DNA of 64,000 bases from positions 1,302,001 through 1,366,000 of the forward strand of contig NZ_CP141062.1 of NCBI RefSeq assembly GCF_034661295.1. The letters run 5' to 3'. The position numbers and the translations under genes are program-made. Below are positions 47,718 through 56,646 of this stretch, one piece after another. A model generated the notes under the pieces. The model was not told the origin of the DNA. It was given only the letters and a program-made list of their open reading frames with translations, and ran no database searches. The DNA is from Faecalibacter sp. LW9 (GTDB lineage: Bacteria > Bacteroidota > Bacteroidia > Flavobacteriales > Weeksellaceae). Position 1 is the first letter of the stretch; every line of letters begins with the position of its first letter.

Positions 47718-50087
47718 ATGAAAAAACTAACACTTTCAATCATTTTACTTTCTTCTATAGCTTGGGCGCAAAATCCCAACCGTAGTTTCCAATCGTACAA
47801 AAAAGTACAGAATGGAGTAGAGGTAAAGACGAATGATGGAACATATTATATCCAACCGTATTCGGAAAAAATTGTCGAAACCTCTTTTGTGCCGAATGGT
47901 CAACAAGCAAAAGATGGTTCTCACGCCGTGATTATGAAACCTCAATCTGTTTCGTCAAAAATTAAAGATTCGAAAAAAGAATTAGTGATTGAGACGAAAG
48001 GATTAAAAACGGTGATCAATAAGGCTCCATTTCAAGTGAAATATTACTACAAAGACAAATTAGTCACTTCTGAAAAGTTAGGGTATCAACAAGTGAACGA
48101 TTCGACAGAAACGATTCAATTCAACTTAACAAAAGATGAAGCCTTATACGGTGCTGGAGCTCGTGTGTTAGGAATGAATCGTCGTGGAAATCGATTAGAA
48201 TTATACAATCGTGCGCACTATGGTTACGAAACAGAATCGAAGTTGATGAACTTTACGATGCCGATTGCCATTTCTTCAAATCAATATATGATTCACTTTG
48301 ATAATGCACCAATTGGATTCTTAGATTTCGATTCGAAAAAAACAAACGAATTAACATACGAAACGATTTCAGGGAACAAAAAATACCAAGTGGTTGTAGG
48401 AGATTTGTGGGCAGATATGGTAAGCAATTATACCAACCTAACCGGAAAGCAAGAAATGTTACCGCGTTGGGCAATGGGAAATATTGCCTCACGAATGGGC
48501 TACCACGACCAAGCTGAAGTGAAATTTGTGGTGGATAAATTCCGTCGTGATTCAATTCCGTTGGATGGAGTTATTTTAGACTTGTATTGGTTCGGAAAAA
48601 CGGTGCAAGGAACAATGGGGAATTTAGATTGGGATAAAGATAATTTCAATCGCCCAGATGAAATGATTGCTCACAACAAAAAGCAAGGGGTTAAGACCAT
48701 TTTAATTACGGAGCCTTTTATTTTAACGACTTCTTCGAAATGGAATGAAGCGGTTCAAAAAGATATTTTAGCGAAAACAAAAGATGGGAAACCGTTTACT
48801 TACGATTTCTATTTCGGAAATACAGGATTAATCGACATTTTCAAACCAGAAGCAAAAACATGGTTTTGGAATATTTATAAGAAATTCATTAACCAAGGAA
48901 TTGATGGATGGTGGGGTGATTTAGGAGAACCAGAAGTTCATCCAAAAGCATTGCAACACGTAAATGGTTCTGCCGATGAGGTGCATAATATCTATGGATC
49001 AGAATGGGCAAAATTGGTGTATGATGGTTACAAGAAAGATTTCCCAGAACAACGTCCTTTTATTTTAATGCGTTCGGCTTATTCTGGAGCACAACGTTAT
49101 GGAATGATTCCGTGGTCGGGTGATGTGAACCGTACGTGGGGAGGATTACATGGACAAACCGAAATCAGTTTACAAATGGGGATGCAAGGAATTCCTTATA
49201 TGCATTCGGATTTAGGTGGATTTGCCGGAAATTACGAAGACGATGAATTGTACACGCGTTGGTTACAATACGGCGTGTTTCAACCGATTTATCGTCCACA
49301 CGCCCAAGAAGATGTTCCATCAGAACCAATTTTTAAAAATTTAGCAACGAAAAAATTAGCGAAACAAGCCATTGAGTTACGTTACCAGTTAATTCCTTAC
49401 AATTATACACTAGTCTACGAGAATAGTATTTCTGGGCAACCATTAATGCGTCCTTTATTCTTCGAAGATAATTCGAACAAAGAATTATTGAATGTTGCGT
49501 CGACTTATTTTTGGGGTAAAAATTTCTTAGTTTCTCCAATTGTTGAAAAAGGTTTAAAAACGCAGCAAGTACATTTCCCGAAAGGATCAAACTGGTTTGA
49601 TTTTTACACGGACGAAAAAGTCGTAGGTGGACAAGTTAAAGGAATAAAAACAGTTGAAAATTCTATCCCAACGTTTGTTCGTGGTGGAAGTTTTATTCCT
49701 ATGGCGAAATTGGTTCAAACCACAGAAGATTATAACTTAGATGAATTTGAAGTGCATTATTTCTTTGATGAAACTGTAAAGCAATCTTCTGATTATCTTT
49801 ATAACGACGACGGAAAAACACCAAATGCTTTTGAAAAAGGATTATTCGAAAAAATTAATTTTACTTCAAAAGTTGAAAAATCATCTGTAAAGATTGAGAT
49901 AGCAACAGAAAAGGGAAAGAATTACCAAGGTTCTAAGAAGAAAGTAAAATTAGTGATTCATAATGCACCATCTAACTTGAAATTAAATCAAGGGTTAAAT
50001 GGTACTTATGATGCGATTAAAAAACAATTTATTGTAGAAGTCGCTTTAGAAGCTGTTGGTAAATCACAAATCAATTTTAGTTTTTAA
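47718..50087 (+). CDS. GH31 alpha-glucosidase
   Basis: A 789-residue exported enzyme. The signal peptide ends near SSIAWAQ. An N-terminal beta-sandwich (about residues 25-230) precedes the TIM barrel. The catalytic nucleophile lies in GWWGDLGEPE (about residue 398) and the acid in WSGDVNRTW (about 474), the standard GH31 positions. LDGVILDLYWFG is the conserved N-terminal barrel motif. It would trim maltodextrins in the periplasm. It is 24 bp ahead of the next GH13 gene, so they probably form one operon. Confidence 0.92.
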   Translation: MKKLTLSIILLSSIAWAQNPNRSFQSYKKVQNGVEVKTNDGTYYIQPYSEKIVETSFVPNGQQAKDGSHAVIMKPQSVSSKIKDSKKELVIETKGLKTVINKAPFQVKYYYKDKLVTSEKLGYQQVNDSTETIQFNLTKDEALYGAGARVLGMNRRGNRLELYNRAHYGYETESKLMNFTMPIAISSNQYMIHFDNAPIGFLDFDSKKTNELTYETISGNKKYQVVVGDLWADMVSNYTNLTGKQEMLPRWAMGNIASRMGYHDQAEVKFVVDKFRRDSIPLDGVILDLYWFGKTVQGTMGNLDWDKDNFNRPDEMIAHNKKQGVKTILITEPFILTTSSKWNEAVQKDILAKTKDGKPFTYDFYFGNTGLIDIFKPEAKTWFWNIYKKFINQGIDGWWGDLGEPEVHPKALQHVNGSADEVHNIYGSEWAKLVYDGYKKDFPEQRPFILMRSAYSGAQRYGMIPWSGDVNRTWGGLHGQTEISLQMGMQGIPYMHSDLGGFAGNYEDDELYTRWLQYGVFQPIYRPHAQEDVPSEPIFKNLATKKLAKQAIELRYQLIPYNYTLVYENSISGQPLMRPLFFEDNSNKELLNVASTYFWGKNFLVSPIVEKGLKTQQVHFPKGSNWFDFYTDEKVVGGQVKGIKTVENSIPTFVRGGSFIPMAKLVQTTEDYNLDEFEVHYFFDETVKQSSDYLYNDDGKTPNAFEKGLFEKINFTSKVEKSSVKIEIATEKGKNYQGSKKKVKLVIHNAPSNLKLNQGLNGTYDAIKKQFIVEVALEAVGKSQINFSF

Positions 50088-50111
50088 TTCATTCATCAAA
50101 ACACAAATCCA

Positions 50112-51767
50112 ATGAAAAAAGTATTATTCAGTATAGCGTTAGGAAGTTTGTTTTTGACTTCTTGTTCAAAAACAACTTTACAAAGCACGCAACAAATTTC
50201 GAAAAGTAACCAACCATTTGTTTGGAACGGTGCGAACGTATATTTTTTACTAACAGATCGTTTCAACAATGGCGATACAACCAATGATGTAAATTACGGA
50301 AGAACGCAAGAAACAGCGAAATTAAGAGGTTTCGAAGGAGGAGATTTGCGTGGTGTAATTCAGAAAATAGAAGAAGGTTATTTCACGAATTTAGGTGTAA
50401 ATGCGATTTGGATGACGCCTTTAGTGGAACAAATTCACGGAGCAGTTGATGAAGGTCAAGGTCCAACCTATGGATTCCATGGGTATTGGACAAAAGATTG
50501 GACGACTCTAGACAAAAACTTTGGAACGGAAAAGGATTTAGAAGAATTAGTCAACAAGGCACACGCGAAAGGAATCCGTATTATGTTAGATGCGGTAATC
50601 AATCATACAGGTCCAGTAACGGAATTGGATGAGGTTTATCCAGCAGATTGGGTTCGAGTTTCACCACATTGTACGTATGATAATTACGTGAATACAACTT
50701 CTTGTACATTGGTTAAAAACTTACCAGATATTTTAACCAACAAAGAAGAAGATGTAGCACTTCCTATGCAATTGTTAGAAAAGTGGCAAAAAGAAGGTCG
50801 ATTAAAACAAGAAATCGAAGAATTAAATACATTCTTTGCGAAATATAATCTTCCCAAAGCACCGAAATATTACATCATGAAATGGTTGTCAGACTATATT
50901 CGTGATTATGGGATTGATGCGTACCGTGTGGATACCGTAAAGCATACAGAAGAAGAAGTTTGGAAAGTATTTGCCGTAATTTGTAAAGATGCGTTTAAGG
51001 AATACAAAGAAAATAATCCTCATAAAGTTTTAGACAATAATGAATTTTTCTTGTTAGGAGAAGTGTACAATTATACGATCAATGAAGGGCAGAATTTCTC
51101 TTTCCCGGATAAGAAAGTAAATTATTTTGAACATGGATTTGATGCCTTGATCAATTTTGATTTGCGTTCATCACAAAATGAAACCTATCAGAAATTATTC
51201 AATCGTTACGATGATATTATCCACAACGAAATGAAGGGTAAAACGGTGATGAATTATATTTCTTCTCATGATGATGGTTCGCCTTATGATAAGAAGCGTC
51301 AGAATGCTTGGGATGCTGGAACAAAATTATTATTAACACCTGGAATTTCTCAAATCTATTATGGTGATGAAACGGCTCGTCCTTTAGTAGTTGAAGGAGC
51401 AGAAGGAGATGCGAATCTTCGTTCATTGATGAATTGGGAAGCTATTCAGCCTAATTCAGAAACTTTATCATTACTAAATCATTACCAAAAATTAGGTCAG
51501 TTCCGTAACAATCATCCCGCAGTAGGAGCAGGTAAACAAACAGTATTAAAAGCTGAGCCATATATTTTCCATCGAAAGTATAACGATGACGAAGTGATTA
51601 TAGCTTTAGATTATTTTAGAGAAGATAAAATGATTGAAGTTGTTGGTTTATGGAAAGATGGAACAAAAGTGCGCGATGCATACTCAGGCATAACATCGGT
51701 GGTTAAAAATGGAAGAGTTATGATTTCAACTGCATCAGATGTAGTTTTATTAGAAAGAATAAAATAA
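50112..51767 (+). CDS. GH13 alpha-amylase lipoprotein
   Basis: A 551-residue lipoprotein (Cys18 in FLTSCSKT). The barrel regions are DAVINHTG (I), DAYRVDTVKH (II), LLGEVYNY (III) and NYISSHDDGSPY (IV). A long insert in domain B carries a pair of cysteines (SPHCTYDN, NTTSCTLV) that may be bridged. No strong acidic signal follows Cys18, so outer-surface placement is less certain than for SusD and SusE. It would act as the first cutter of starch, like SusG, or in the periplasm. The next gene is 18 bp on. Confidence 0.9.
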   Translation: MKKVLFSIALGSLFLTSCSKTTLQSTQQISKSNQPFVWNGANVYFLLTDRFNNGDTTNDVNYGRTQETAKLRGFEGGDLRGVIQKIEEGYFTNLGVNAIWMTPLVEQIHGAVDEGQGPTYGFHGYWTKDWTTLDKNFGTEKDLEELVNKAHAKGIRIMLDAVINHTGPVTELDEVYPADWVRVSPHCTYDNYVNTTSCTLVKNLPDILTNKEEDVALPMQLLEKWQKEGRLKQEIEELNTFFAKYNLPKAPKYYIMKWLSDYIRDYGIDAYRVDTVKHTEEEVWKVFAVICKDAFKEYKENNPHKVLDNNEFFLLGEVYNYTINEGQNFSFPDKKVNYFEHGFDALINFDLRSSQNETYQKLFNRYDDIIHNEMKGKTVMNYISSHDDGSPYDKKRQNAWDAGTKLLLTPGISQIYYGDETARPLVVEGAEGDANLRSLMNWEAIQPNSETLSLLNHYQKLGQFRNNHPAVGAGKQTVLKAEPYIFHRKYNDDEVIIALDYFREDKMIEVVGLWKDGTKVRDAYSGITSVVKNGRVMISTASDVVLLERIK

Positions 51768-51785
51768 AAGGAAAAATATAAACAT

Positions 51786-53168
51786 ATGATCAAACAATTT
51801 TTAGCTTTAAGTTTAATCGCTGGATTATTTATCACAAGTTGTGGTCAAAAAGATCAAGCAAAAACTGAAGTGGAACAAACGGAACAAAAAGAAGATATTA
51901 TAGCACCTTTTACCTCTGATATGGCAGAAACTGCTGTAATTTATGAGGTAAATGTTCGTCAATTTTCACCAGAAGGAACATTTGCTGCAGTTACAAAAGA
52001 AATTCCGAACATTAAAAAATTAGGGGTTAAAATTCTATGGTTAATGCCTATACACCCAATTGGAGTAGAAAAACGAAAAGAAGGTTTAGGATCTTATTAT
52101 TCCATTAAAGATTACAGAGGAGTAAATCCTGAATTTGGAACTGCAGAAGATTTAAAAGCTCTAATTGCAGAAGCACATAAAAATGGAATTTATGTGGTGT
52201 TAGACTGGGTTGCGAATCATACGGCTTGGGATCATCCTTGGATGAAATCAAATCCAGATTTCTATGAAAAGGATGAAAAAGGAAACTTTGTGTCTCCATA
52301 CGATTGGACAGATGTTGTATCATTAGAATATAATAATCCAGCAATGCGTAAAGCTATGATTGGAGATATGAGATATTGGTTGGATGAATTCAACATTGAT
52401 GGTTTCCGTTGCGATATGGCTCATATGGTTCCGACTGATTTTTGGGCAGAAGCAAAGAAAGATTTGGCGAATGGTCGTGAAATTTTCATGCTAGGTGAAA
52501 CGGAAGAACCAGAATTACTTAAAAACGGTGTATTTGATGCCGCTTATGGTTGGGAATTACACCACATCATGAATGATATTGCGAAATCTAAGAAAGATGT
52601 TTCTGCGATTGATGTATATATGGATAGTATTCAATACAAATGGGAGAAAGATGATTTCAAAATGTTATTTACTTCAAATCATGATGAGAACTCTTGGGCT
52701 GGAACGGAATATGAACGTATGGGAGATGCCGTTGAAACTTTTGCTGCACTTACGTATGCTTTACCATCAGTTCCATTAATTTATAATGGGCAAGAAGAAG
52801 ATTTTAATCGTCGTTTAAAGTTCTTTGTGAAAGATTCAATTGATCGTAACCCAAATGCAAAAATGCGTGGAGTATATGAAAAATTAGGGGAATTAAAAGT
52901 AACGAATGAAGCGTTTAATGGAGGAAAAAATGCAGCTTCTTATGAGCGTTTAAAAACCTCTGACGACAAATCTATTTTAGCTTTTAAACGTAAGAAGAAT
53001 GCTGCAGAAGCTTACTTTATAGGAAACTTTACAAAAGCAAATAAAGAGGTGTTAGTACCTGTATCTGGAACATTCAAGAATTTCATGACGGGAGAACAAG
53101 TTAGTTTAGATACCAACAATAAAATTGCTTTAAAACCTTGGCAATACTATATTTTAGTTCAGAAATAA
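51786..53168 (+). CDS. GH13 alpha-amylase family lipoprotein
   Basis: A 460-residue lipoprotein (Cys19 in FITSCGQK). Short for GH13: a barrel with small B domain and a C-terminal beta part. Regions are DWVANHTA (I), DGFRCDMAHM (II), MLGETEEPE (III) and FTSNHDENSW (IV), so all three catalytic acids are kept. YNGQEEDFNRRLKFF resembles small alpha-amylases/glucanotransferases. Its exact product is unclear. A terminator follows at 53195. Confidence 0.9.
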   Translation: MIKQFLALSLIAGLFITSCGQKDQAKTEVEQTEQKEDIIAPFTSDMAETAVIYEVNVRQFSPEGTFAAVTKEIPNIKKLGVKILWLMPIHPIGVEKRKEGLGSYYSIKDYRGVNPEFGTAEDLKALIAEAHKNGIYVVLDWVANHTAWDHPWMKSNPDFYEKDEKGNFVSPYDWTDVVSLEYNNPAMRKAMIGDMRYWLDEFNIDGFRCDMAHMVPTDFWAEAKKDLANGREIFMLGETEEPELLKNGVFDAAYGWELHHIMNDIAKSKKDVSAIDVYMDSIQYKWEKDDFKMLFTSNHDENSWAGTEYERMGDAVETFAALTYALPSVPLIYNGQEEDFNRRLKFFVKDSIDRNPNAKMRGVYEKLGELKVTNEAFNGGKNAASYERLKTSDDKSILAFKRKKNAAEAYFIGNFTKANKEVLVPVSGTFKNFMTGEQVSLDTNNKIALKPWQYYILVQK

Positions 53169-53194
53169 GAAGAATTTAAAGATTATATTTTAAA

Positions 53195-53224
53195 AGTCGG
53201 ATAGGAAACTATTCGACTATTTTT
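53195..53224 (+). terminator. Terminator of the amylase operon
   Basis: A 10-bp stem (AGTCGGATAG with CTATTCGACT, one G-T pair), loop GAAA, then T. Confidence 0.8.
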
Positions 53225-53265
53225 ATGGTATAAAGCTTGAGAAGCATTTGGTAAAACCATTAACT

Positions 53266-53778
53266 ATGAAAAAAATTATATTAAGTCTTGTAATCATTGT
53301 ATCGATTACTGCTGTTTCGTGTCAATCTAATTCAGAAACTAAACAAACGTATACTGAAATAGAAGATAACGGAACACAGAAAGTGGAAACGGTAGATCGT
53401 GATGAATCGCTTATCCAAGAAAACCAATTGCCAGAAAATGCACAGAAATTTATTAAAAATAATTTTGGAAGTGAATCTGTTCAAAACATAATCAAAGAGA
53501 AAAATTTAACAGGAGATGAATATAAAGTACAATTAGGAAACGGAATCAAAATTGAATTTAATGCCAATGGCGAATGGAAAGAAGTGAAAGCAGAGCTTCC
53601 AAATCAATCTGTAGGTGCATTATTCCTTCCTCAAATTACGCGTGATTATCTTTCAAAAAATTATCCTGATATTGGAATTGAATCTGTAGACCAGGATGCA
53701 CAAGGTATCGATATTGAATTGCTAAATAAAGTGGATTTAAAATTTGATCCCCAGGGAAATTTTTTACGTATTGATTAA
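53266..53778 (+). CDS. PepSY-like lipoprotein
   Basis: A 170-residue lipoprotein (Cys in ITAVSCQSN, position 19 of the chosen ATG frame; a TTG six codons upstream is less likely). Two related repeats, LPENAQKFIKNNFGSESVQNIIKEKNLTGDEYKVQLGNGIKIEFNANGEWKEV and LPQITRDYLSKNYPDIGIESVDQDAQGIDIELLNKVDLKFDPQGNFLRID, correspond to the PepSY-like (DUF2874) domain, often in pairs in Bacteroidota. Its role is unknown; the family is suspected to inhibit or bind envelope proteases or redox partners. It is not obviously part of the starch locus. Confidence 0.82.
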   Translation: MKKIILSLVIIVSITAVSCQSNSETKQTYTEIEDNGTQKVETVDRDESLIQENQLPENAQKFIKNNFGSESVQNIIKEKNLTGDEYKVQLGNGIKIEFNANGEWKEVKAELPNQSVGALFLPQITRDYLSKNYPDIGIESVDQDAQGIDIELLNKVDLKFDPQGNFLRID

Positions 53779-53780
53779 AA

Positions 53781-53807
53781 AAAAAACTTCTATCTGAAGC
53801 TTTTTTT
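53781..53807 (+). terminator. Intrinsic terminator
   Basis: A short stem with A and T flanks (AACTTC ... GAAGCTT) follows the PepSY-like gene. Confidence 0.55.
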
Positions 53808-53925
53808 ATAGAATATAATTTACTGAAAATGATTAAATTAAAAATATTTACCTAAAATACTATATTAAACCAATAGAGTTTAAGGTGTATTTGGTTATAT
53901 TTACGATACAAATCAAGCATTCGCT

Positions 53926-55521
53926 ATGGATAAGAAATTTTTAAGAGCATTAATTTTTAGACACCTAGATGGTATTGTTACAGCGCCAGTGTTAGCGACT
54001 TTAGCCCATAAAGGTGTTCTTCACTATATCGTCGAAAATAAAAAAGTGACACTTTCTCAACTATCCAATCAATTTCAGACTAATGAAGGATATTTAAATG
54101 TCGCTTTACGTGTCTTAGCTTCGCAGAATATGTTGAGTTATGAGCTGGATTCCGTTAATGATGTAGTCACAATAGAAGTAAATAAATATTCTGAACGTGC
54201 ATTTACTAATTATGATATTTACGAAGATTTATACCAATTTTTAAAATTAGATGAAGTTATTAACCGTAAAGATTTTTCGGATGAGTTTTGTAGGCATTGG
54301 ATTCAATTGTTCGATAAATATGAGAATTATTTGCTAACAAGTAATGACAGCGAATTTGTAGAAAAACCTTTACACTTTCAAATCTGTAAACATATTGAGG
54401 GCGTATTAATCGGTCCACTTATCGTTCGTTTAGGAATGAGTGGATTGTTCCATAAATATTTTATGGAAGCTTCTTTCAGTGCGGATGAGTTTCATAAAAA
54501 TCCCCAACATTTTGAAAAGATCCTAGACCGATTGGTGAAATTAGATTGGTTTACAAAACAAGGCAAGAATTATCAATTCACAGAAACAGGTTTATTCTTT
54601 GCCCGTCGCGCCTCTGCATATGGTGTAACTGTATCTTATTTACCCATGTTTTCGAAGCTGGATGATTTAATTTATGGATCACCTTCTAAAATTCGAGAAA
54701 TTAAGGATGGTGAAGATGAAATTCATGTGGATCGTGAAATGAACGTATGGGGGAGTGGAGGAGCTCATGCTACTTATTTCAAAGTGATTGATGAATTTAT
54801 CATGGAAATATTCAATCGACCTTTGGATGAACAACCTAAGGGAATCTTAGATATGGGATGTGGAAATGGTGCGCTATTACAACATCTTTATGAGGTGGTG
54901 GAGCGTTATACTTTACGTGGTCGTCATTTGGATGATTATCCATTATTTTTAGTGGGTGCAGATTACAATCAAGCTGCGTTAAAAGTAACCCGTGCCAACC
55001 TGATTAAAAATGATATTTGGGCTAAAGTGATTTGGGGTGATATTGGAGATCCTGAACGTTTGTCAAATGATTTAAAGCAAGATTATAATATCTCTTTAAG
55101 TGAATTATTAAATATACGTACATTCTTAGACCATAATAGAATTTGGAGTGATACTTCCGGTACTGATAAAGAAGCAACTTCTACAGGAGCTTATGCTTAT
55201 AGAGGTAAACGTCTAAGAAATGCAGATGTGGAAGAGAGTCTAAAAATCCATTTACAAAAATGGGCGCCTTACGTTAAACGCTATGGATTATTATTGATCG
55301 AATTGCATACGATAGCGCCACAAATAACATCGAAAAATTTAGGAAATACTGCAGCAACAGCATACGATGCGACGCATGGTTTTTCAGATCAATATATCTT
55401 AGAAGTAGATGTATTCCATCGCATTTGTCAAGAAGCAGGATTATCTCCAGATGAAAAGTTATTTAAAAAATTTCCAAATAATGAACTTGCAACCGTAAGT
55501 ATCAATTATTTGAAAGCATAA
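53926..55521 (+). CDS. SAM-dependent methyltransferase with duplicated N-terminal domain
   Basis: A 531-residue protein. The C-terminal half (about residues 280-500) is a class I methyltransferase: motif I is GILDMGCGNGALLQHL (about 306) and the next acidic position is FLVGADYNQAA. The N-terminal part has two similar winged-helix-like units: RHLDGIVTAPVLATLAHKGVLH (about 12) and KHIEGVLIGPLIVRLGMSGLFH (about 149), the second followed by a wing. This resembles the AprA-type methyltransferases of polyketide assembly and related stand-alone flavobacterial proteins. The substrate is unknown, and no biosynthetic cluster is near. It is bounded by terminators. Confidence 0.75.
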   Translation: MDKKFLRALIFRHLDGIVTAPVLATLAHKGVLHYIVENKKVTLSQLSNQFQTNEGYLNVALRVLASQNMLSYELDSVNDVVTIEVNKYSERAFTNYDIYEDLYQFLKLDEVINRKDFSDEFCRHWIQLFDKYENYLLTSNDSEFVEKPLHFQICKHIEGVLIGPLIVRLGMSGLFHKYFMEASFSADEFHKNPQHFEKILDRLVKLDWFTKQGKNYQFTETGLFFARRASAYGVTVSYLPMFSKLDDLIYGSPSKIREIKDGEDEIHVDREMNVWGSGGAHATYFKVIDEFIMEIFNRPLDEQPKGILDMGCGNGALLQHLYEVVERYTLRGRHLDDYPLFLVGADYNQAALKVTRANLIKNDIWAKVIWGDIGDPERLSNDLKQDYNISLSELLNIRTFLDHNRIWSDTSGTDKEATSTGAYAYRGKRLRNADVEESLKIHLQKWAPYVKRYGLLLIELHTIAPQITSKNLGNTAATAYDATHGFSDQYILEVDVFHRICQEAGLSPDEKLFKKFPNNELATVSINYLKA

Positions 55522-55554
55522 AAAAGCGAGGTGAAATTCACCTCGCTTTTTTTT
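55520..55554. terminator. Strong terminator
   Basis: A 13-bp stem (AAAAAGCGAGGTG with its complement) with a T run; it serves the methyltransferase gene and perhaps the facing gene. Confidence 0.85.
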
Positions 55555-55585
55555 AATAAAAAATCTCTAATATTTGTTCCCTGTA

Positions 55586-56539
55586 TTATCTTAAAACTAC
55601 GTCAGCTTGACTAATTTTAAATCCATTTTGGTAAATGTCAATTTTATATGTTCCAGGTTCAAAGGCAGCATCTTCCCAATCAAAACTTACCGTTTGTCCA
55701 GCTCCATTTTGATAGTTAATTCTTACTTTATCAGAGTAAGCTACTTCTTCCCCAGAATGTAATTTTAATGTTCCAGCTTCAGCACCACCAAATTTTCCGA
55801 TTTGTCCATTCGGTTTGCGAATTGCAACATAAATATCTTTTTCTCCACTTACTGCTCGAGAGTTGCGATCAATATCAAAAGATACACGGATTTTATCCAC
55901 TTTTTTCGCACGATCTTTTGTAACTTCTTTTCCGTTATTACGAACTTTTAAAGGTGCAATTTTGTGGTTAGATACAGAAAGTGTAGAACTTAATTCTTCT
56001 TCTTTTTCTTTTGCTACTTGACGTTCAGCAACACGCTCAGTTCTTTCAGTTGTTAAAGCTGTTGAAATACTATCTCGTTCTGTAGTCAATAATGCATTGT
56101 TTTTAACTAAAATGGCATTCTCTTTTTCTAAACGAACAATTTCAGATTTATACGTTGAGATTTCAGATTTTAAATTTTTAATCATCGCTTCTGCTTTCTT
56201 TAAATCTTCTTTAGAAGCATTCGCGTCATTTAAAATTTTATTAATCTCTTCTTGCTGAATTTGGATATTGTGTTCTTTATTCGCAAGTAATCCATCATTG
56301 TCAACAATAGAACTTTTTAATTGCTCGTATTCGTCTTGTAAATTTTTATAATCAAATTCCAATTGCGTTTTCTCAGATGAGACAGTTGATAATTCTTTAA
56401 CTGAATTAGCTAAAGTTTCTTGATTGTTTTTATTATCTACAAATTGATAAGCATTAAACCCTAAACTCAATAAAAGTCCTGCGCCTAAAGCAATTGGTAA
56501 AATGTTGTTTTTCTGTTTCTGTTCAGTCTGATTTTCCAT
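55586..56539 (-). CDS. Coiled-coil membrane protein with Ig-like C-terminal domain
   Basis: A 317-residue protein of unknown function. A short cytoplasmic tail is followed by one membrane segment (about residues 14-32, LPIALGAGLLLSLGFNAYQF), a long coiled coil (about 40-185) and a beta-rich C-terminal domain (about 190-317) with RVSFDIDRNSRAVSGEKDIYVAIRKPNG and FEPGTYKIDIYQNGFKI. The layout suggests an envelope spacer or scaffold that presents a small binding domain. It is a conserved Bacteroidota type as far as I recognise it, without known role. It has its own terminator region. Confidence 0.75.
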   Translation of the reverse strand: MENQTEQKQKNNILPIALGAGLLLSLGFNAYQFVDNKNNQETLANSVKELSTVSSEKTQLEFDYKNLQDEYEQLKSSIVDNDGLLANKEHNIQIQQEEINKILNDANASKEDLKKAEAMIKNLKSEISTYKSEIVRLEKENAILVKNNALLTTERDSISTALTTERTERVAERQVAKEKEEELSSTLSVSNHKIAPLKVRNNGKEVTKDRAKKVDKIRVSFDIDRNSRAVSGEKDIYVAIRKPNGQIGKFGGAEAGTLKLHSGEEVAYSDKVRINYQNGAGQTVSFDWEDAAFEPGTYKIDIYQNGFKISQADVVLR

Positions 56540-56595
56540 TGGTAATTAAATTTGTGTTGTTATTTTTACTCTCATAAACATGCAAAATTGATTCC

Positions 56596-56626
56596 AAAAA
56601 TAAAGGCAATCTAAAAAGATTGCCTT
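56596..56626 (-). terminator. Terminator of the M16 peptidase gene
   Basis: A 10-bp stem (AAGGCAATCT with AGATTGCCTT) followed, on the minus strand, by T. Confidence 0.8.
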
Positions 56627-56646
56627 GTTGCTTGATTATGAGTAAG

